Source: Akebia trifoliata (taxonomy: Eukaryota > Streptophyta > Magnoliopsida > Ranunculales > Lardizabalaceae). From it: a DNA stretch of 64,000 bases. Within the stretch, counting starts at the first letter, position 1. Each line of letters starts with the position of its first letter. Both the position numbers and the translations under genes were made by a program. A model generated the notes under the pieces. It saw only the letters and a list, made by a program, of their open reading frames with translations. It had not been told where the DNA came from and did no database searches. The stretch spans positions 9,912,187 through 9,976,186 of the forward strand of contig CM030715.1 in NCBI GenBank assembly GCA_017979445.1, read 5' to 3'. Positions 58,372 through 64,000 of the stretch are shown one piece after another.

Positions 58372-61300
58372 TGAAATTGCCTCGACCCATCTTTACTAAA
58401 TAGTGGATAAGGGTCCGATTTATTAAATGGGAGACTTTTGAGAAATGGGAGTCGCCACCTAGTTTAGGTCTAGGAACCATAAATAACTCCAAATGGATAT
58501 GTGTCGATCCACGGATCAAAGAGATGGGTAAGAGGTCAGATTACGGGTTTCGGAAGGTGTTAGGCACCGAACCCACTGATCAACATGATCGACTCTATTA
58601 CGATCCAAAACTAATTATGGTCAACAGGGAAAGATTATGATCAAGGCTAGGTCTAATCATCATCATCAATTTATGTCAGGTTTGCCAAACAAATATTATG
58701 GCTAAAACTATCCCAATTCTTACATGATTATTCTTTGAATTCTACAAAATATAAAAGGGTTTGAAAAAGCCTTAGTTAGCTCCATGATTTAAAATCAATT
58801 AAGAGATTCCACATGCAACTATATCCCAAACTGTCCAAAGTAGAAACTACCAAATTGGAACTCAAAGAATTTTCAAATTGAGAATCTGAAGTTCTCCAAA
58901 TTATAATTCAAAAATATATGTTAAATTCCCAAATTAGAAATTTAAAAGATACATCCTCTAAAATAGCAAATCTTAATAAATGTAAATATTTGAATTAGGA
59001 ACTACCAAGTTTCCATATGAATGTGAACCTTCTAAATATAAGGATGCAGAATCTTCTAAATTGGGAAATTGCTAAAATATTAAATTCCTAAAATGAAATT
59101 TTATAAATATTTATTTTTCTCAAAATAGAAAATTATGAAACCTCCTATTAGAAGGTTTCAAAATATGAATTTTCCAATGATTTGCAAATAATTTCTTAAA
59201 AGAAGAATTATATGAACATGAAATACCAAGTTAAAAAATTACGGATTTGCCAAGAATCACCAAATTGGAAAATTATCAAAAATAGAGAATCCATGTTTTC
59301 ATACTTACCAAATTGGAGACCCGTAATTACCAAAGCATACAAAATCTCAAAATTTGAGGAAAAATCACACTCAGCCAATCCTCAAAATAATAGATGAGCT
59401 TGAATATCATCACAAATCATGTAAATCCAATTCGAGCAAAGCGATCATAATATATATATAAAAAAACATCCCCTAATCCTACTAACATGCAAAAATAAGT
59501 GTAAAGAAAGTCCTAATCTTATCAATACACAAAAATGAATAAAACACATAGAAACTTACATAAAACAAACTAAAGAATAAAAACGTTCTCCTAGCCCTAT
59601 CGACATGCTAAAAAGAAAATAAAAAATATATAAAAAAGATACACAAAATAAATATTTTTCCACCTTATTGATATAAAAACATAGAAAAAGCTAAATAAAC
59701 TAAAAAAATCCTCCTAATCCTATCGATATGCAAAAATAAATGAATACATAAAAATACATAAAAAAATCTCCTAATCCTACCGAGTTTAAAAGTAAATAAG
59801 AAAATAAAAGTTCATAAAAATTAACAATGTGCCATGAAAATGAAGGGAAAAAATAAGATTACACAAAAATAAAAATAACAATAGACTTACCTCTTGGACC
59901 GGGACAACGAGTTGATTCCTTCAGGTATGACTCGAAGGGCTTGTGAGTATTTGTGGCGCGTTGCATAGAAGATGATGTCTGAGAGATGGCTGGGAGGATT
60001 GTCGATTAATGATATGAACGCAGTAGGGAAACTGTTACAGCAATGGGGGTGTTCTGGAGATGGAGATAGAGAAGGGCACAGCAAGGGTGGTTTGTTTCAA
60101 CAAAATGTGGCAGTATTAGGGGTGTTGTGAAGGATAAGAGAATAGAGAGAGGGCTAGAGAGGTGTAGAGAACGTGACAGAGAAGGCTGGTAGTAATGTGA
60201 GAGAAATGAGTGTTGATTCTCTCTAAAACGTGGCTGGGTTGTAGAGACGCGGACTGAGAATGAAAAAGAAGGCGTTGGCGGTGATGATGGCAACAAGAGG
60301 GATAAAAAGGGGTTGAAAAAACATTGGGGCAGCAAAGGGAGTGTTCTGTTATTGCATCAGCAATGCTTTGTTGCTGGTTCAGCCAAAAAGGAAGAAGATG
60401 CAAGGATTGAGGAGGGGTGTTGGTTCAGCAAAGAGAGAGAGAGAAAGAGAGGTTGTAGAATCAATGGAGAAGAAGAAGGTCAAGGAGCAGAGTTGCAGGG
60501 ACCAAGTATAGAAAAAGTTGGGGAAGAAGACGTGCAGTAGAGAGGAAAAACATGAGAGAGGAGAATGTTGATGGCTGGGCAGTGAGACGTAGCTGTTGGA
60601 GAAGGTCTGTTGGAAAAGAACGTCCCAACTCTGCTACTATTGAAGAAGAGACTAAGAGAAGATGAGCAGGGAGAGATGGACGCGCCTCAGAGAGAATCGA
60701 GAGTGCCGAAGGAGAAAAAAAGAAGAAAACGTGAAGAGATTGGCCAAAAGTCGAGAGAGTTGAAGGGGCTGTCTTTTGCCGAAGAAGAGGGGAGGAAGAA
60801 GATGTGAAGAGGCTATTTTTATAGAACACAGTTTCTATTTTGATTATCTTTTTAATTCTTTTATTTCTCTTTCCTTTTTATTTTTTTTAACACATCCTTT
60901 TTGGAGAATGTTGGTGGGGCGATCCCACGCTACTTGTAATTTGTTAAGTCTTCGATGCTTACGTCTTGATTGGTTGATTTTGATTGTTTTGATTTGAGTC
61001 TTATGGATCAATTTTTAGTTTGAAATTTTTGTTTGTCGATTAATTTTAATTTTAATTTAATTAGTTGATTTAATTTTAATCCGATTATTTGATGTATCAA
61101 TCAAATTTTAATTTGATTTGTGTTTGATTAGTTGATTAAGTTTTATTTGTCTAATTTTAATTGTTGCTTGATTTTAATTTTAAATGTTTAGTTGTTTAAT
61201 TTTAATCGTTGCTTGATTTTCATTGTTTAATTGTTTAATTTTAATTGTTGCTTGATTTTAATTTTAATTATTTAATTATTTAATTTTTTATTTGAATTTT

Positions 61301-61902
61301 ATTTTTAGTTAGATTGGATTTTTAAGTAGATTTCAATTTTTATTATATTTTCCTAACGATCGGGATCTCTAAGTTGAATTTGGAGGTTGACGGGCATTTC
61401 GATCATTTTTATGATTTTTTCTAAATTTCTCTGTTTTCGTTGTTTTGGATCCCGTTAGACCTGAAATCTTGTTCTGAGTGTAATGGAGGTACTTTCGAGG
61501 TCTTTCGGAGATTCAAAATTTATAAAGGGTATTTTCATCATTTTGTCGATTTTTGCAAATTTTTACGAATTTTAACGTGAGATTTCTTTCAATTCCGACG
61601 TAATTATTTCTAAGTTTCAAAGTCATGTTTTCCTAGCGTAGTGGGGTCTCTAAGTTATCGAACTGTGTATCAAACCTAAAGCGTACGTGCTTGCTATATC
61701 GAGTGTAAGGTATAGCGATCCTAAGTATGCGTAAATTTCTATGTCGAGTCATAACGAGTAGGGGAGATGAAAATATTAAAAATGGGAGGAAACAGGGATA
61801 GTATTCACAAGTCTTTGAGTTTTTTATGCTCATCATTAGAAATTCACGATAACCGGGTGACGAATTGTCGAATTAGGCATATGCAAAAATGGGGTGTCTA
61901 CA
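58372..61902 (-). repeat. 3' LTR of element E, 3.5 kb
   Basis: It starts TGAAATTGCCTCGACC, comparable to TGAAAGCGCCCTCGATCC in the siblings, and ends GGGGTGTCTACA. The conserved GGGAGTCGCCACCTAGT, GGTCTAGGAACC and GAAGGTGTTAGGCACC blocks follow in order. It is about twice the length of the other LTRs. A minus-strand TATA-like CTATAAAAATAG lies at 60813-60824, and a strong donor AAGAG|GTAAGTC near 59888. Several overlapping open frames in 59880-60830 come from its purine-rich strand. Confidence 0.82.
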
Positions 61903-62282
61903 GATGTCCCTCTTTGGCAGAGGGTGGAAGAAACTAGATGGCCAATCTATTGTGATAGATAGTGCGACATCCGATTGTAAAAGTCAATGACAGCTCATTT
62001 CGCAGCCTGATTCGGTAATTTGTAAAAATGTCCAGATCCTTGAGGGTAACCTCTCATTGGACTAAAAATGTCAAATCCTTGAATTTTGGAAATTCTTCTT
62101 GACTGATACAAGTGCATTGCGAGTACATGTGTGTGCAATTGTGTAGTGATGATTTTTAAAAAGGCGCATCTCCATTCAATGCATTCATGATGAGAGGATA
62201 ACAAACTTATTGATGGAAAATTGCGTAAAAAATATGAGCATACACAGAGCATAAGGTCTGAGCGTAATCTCAGTAAAAGTTG

Positions 62283-63437
62283 AATGTCTTACTCTACCTA
62301 CCCTGGGTGAAAAAGTAACGAACTATTTTTTAGGGGTCCAGCTCTACCTACTCAGGGTGAAAGAGTAATGAACTATTTTTCTAGGAACCCTACTCTACCT
62401 ACTCAGGGTGAAAGAGTAATGAACCATTTTTCTGGGAGTTCTACTCTACCTACTCGGGATGAAAGAATAATGAATAATTTTTTAAAGTTCTACTCTACCT
62501 ACTCGGGGTGAAAGAGTAATGAACCTTTTTCTGGAAGTTCTACTCTACCTACTCGGGGTAGAAAAGTAATGAAACTTTTCTGGGAGTTCTACTCTACCTA
62601 CTCGGGGTGAAAGAGTAATGAATCTTTTCCTGGGAGTTCTACTCTACCGATTTGGGGTGGAAGAGTAATGAACCTTTTCTGGGAGTTCTACTCTACCTAC
62701 TCAGGGTAAAAGAGTAATGATCGATTTGTCTAGGAGTCCTACTCTACCAACTCGGGGTAGAAGAGTAATGAATTATTTCCTAGGAATTCTACTCTACCTA
62801 CTCGGGGTGGAAGAGTAATGAACTTTTTCTGAGAGTTCTACTCTACCTACTCAGGGTGAAAGTGTAATAAACTATTGTTTGGGAGTACTACTCTACTTAC
62901 TTGGGGTGGAAGAGTAATGAACTATTGTCTGGGAGTTCTACTCTACCTACTCGGGGTGAAAGAGTAATGAACTGTTGTCTAGGAGTTCTACTCTACCTAC
63001 TCGGGATGAAAGAGTAATGAACTGTTGTCTGGGAGTTCTATTCTATCTACTCAAGGCGAAAGAGTAATGACCTGTTTGTCTGGAAGTCCTACTCAACCTA
63101 CTCGCGGTGAAAAAGTAATGAATTGTTGTCTAGGAGTCATATTCTACCTACTTGGGGTGGAAGAGTAATGAACTATTTTCCGGGAGTTCTACTCTATCTA
63201 CTCTGGGTGAAAGAGTAATGAACTGTTTCTCTAGGAATCCTACTCTACCTACTCGCGGTGAAAAAGTAATGAATTGTTGTCTAGGAGTCATATTCTACCT
63301 ACTTGGGATGGAAGAGTAATGAACTATTTTCCGGGAGTTCTACTCTATCTACTCTGGGTGAAAGAGTAATGAACTGTTTCTCTAGGAATCCTATTCTACC
63401 TACTCGGGGTGGAAGAGTAATGAATTATTTGTCTGGG
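62283..63437 (-). repeat. 3' UTR tandem array with about 55-bp unit, about twenty-one copies (element E)
   Basis: Unit TACTCTACCTACTCGGGGTG then AAAGAGTAATGAAC, as in C. A three-unit block of about 157 bases (about 63090-63245) is repeated almost exactly right after itself, a young higher-order duplication. Confidence 0.94.
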
Positions 63438-63689
63438 CAAAGTAAATTACACTTTTGGATTTTATGAAGGTCGGGTCAGCATTTTAATTTTCTTTGAACC
63501 TCGGGGATTTTCAAAAATTGCTATCAAGAGGGTAACTTTCAATTCAAAGTCACCCTTATCCTTTGGGATCAAAATTGATCAGGCTTCAGAACAAAATGCC
63601 CCTAGTTTGATGGGGAGCATTGTATTGGGGAACACGTTTGAAAAAAATGCCCCTTGGGATTCTCATCTGGAATGAGATTTGCTCTTGAT

Positions 63690-63875
63690 TGCTCTGATTT
63701 TTGCCTGGATCGCCCTTCCCGATTTTCAATCTAGCGAGCGTACCATTTTTCTTTTATTTCTTTTCTCTTTGCTCTAATTTTTGTCAAGGTCGTCCTTTCG
63801 AATTTTCAACCTTGCGAGATTGCCTTGATTTTTGTCTAAGTCGCCCTTCCGGGTTTTCAACCTAACAGGCTTTAT
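63690..63875 (-). repeat. Second 3' UTR array, TTTTTGCCTAAGTCGCC type (element E)
   Basis: Three degenerate units homologous to those in B, C and D. Confidence 0.8.
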
Positions 63876-64000
63876 TTTTCCTTTTTTCCCTTTTAAACTT
63901 CTGGAGTTATTGTCTGATTATGCTTTATTTTCTTCCTTGACTTTTTCACACGGTACTTAGGAGGACTTTCATAGGTAAGCTTAGGACTTGGCATAAAAGA

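Larger units (their letters stand above)
58372..64000 (-). mobile_element. Element E: related Ty3/gypsy retrotransposon, 3' part, cut by the window edge
   Basis: A 3.5-kb LTR is followed by a polypurine tract and the 3' tandem arrays. The order of modules is that of element C (55-bp array, then the GCCTAAGTCGCC array). No coding part is reached before the window ends. Confidence 0.85.

Noticed and set aside
59887..60829. Several overlapping frames on both strands, serine- and arginine-rich
   Set aside because: They lie in the strand-biased purine-rich part of the LTR of E, overlap one another in all frames and show no domain.

Overview
This is nuclear DNA from a flowering plant. It is AT-rich and gene-poor, with one recognisable, apparently intact host gene in 64 kb: a two-exon gibberellin 3-beta-dioxygenase (GA3ox-type) at 12708-14038 (+). 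Almost everything else is transposable-element DNA. The species cannot be named from the sequence; a eudicot or magnoliid with many Ty3/gypsy elements fits.

Layout. 1-2349: 5' end of a minus-strand Ty3/gypsy element (A). 3684-8776: a non-autonomous plus-strand LTR element (F) with 1.2-kb LTRs. 8962-9361: a foldback inverted repeat. 9366-10742: a decayed Ty1/copia 3' end. 11095-11714: a hAT-like MITE with a perfect 8-bp target duplication. 12.5-14.1 kb: the GA3ox gene, with a compound microsatellite before its TATA box, a hairpin insertion in its intron and a small tandem duplication across its stop codon. 14167 to about 16550: a PIF/Harbinger relic carrying both a Myb/SANT-like and a transposase pseudogene. 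19.0-20.8 kb: a small MITE and a 1.1-kb element with long inverted arms. 22722-25757: a decayed copia element with 5' LTR, tRNA-Met primer site, gag and a deleted protease. 26839-58 kb: an old plus-strand gypsy gag relic split by two minus-strand elements (B at 27207-38154, C from 38257), with element D (46343-56897, target duplication GTGGT) nested inside C. 58372 to the window end: the 3' LTR and 3' untranslated region of a related element, E.

Elements A to E form one related group. Their LTRs read TGTAGACA...CTTTCA on the minus strand, the intact 5' ends carry a primer site starting TGGCGACTC, and C keeps an integrase relic close to the Tat group of Ty3/gypsy. Each has long tandem arrays between the pol relics and the 3' LTR. 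B has an open gag (485 codons from the first ATG) but only a fragment of pol; D has lost gag; C has a fragmentary pol; A and E are cut by the window edges. The most interesting signals are a splice donor kept at the same place in every LTR, paired in B with a possible acceptor just before gag; repeated polypurine-tract-like motifs throughout the 3' regions; a tandem array whose units each carry a pol III B-box-like motif; and a 1.35-kb leader in D that is almost pure A in the RNA sense.
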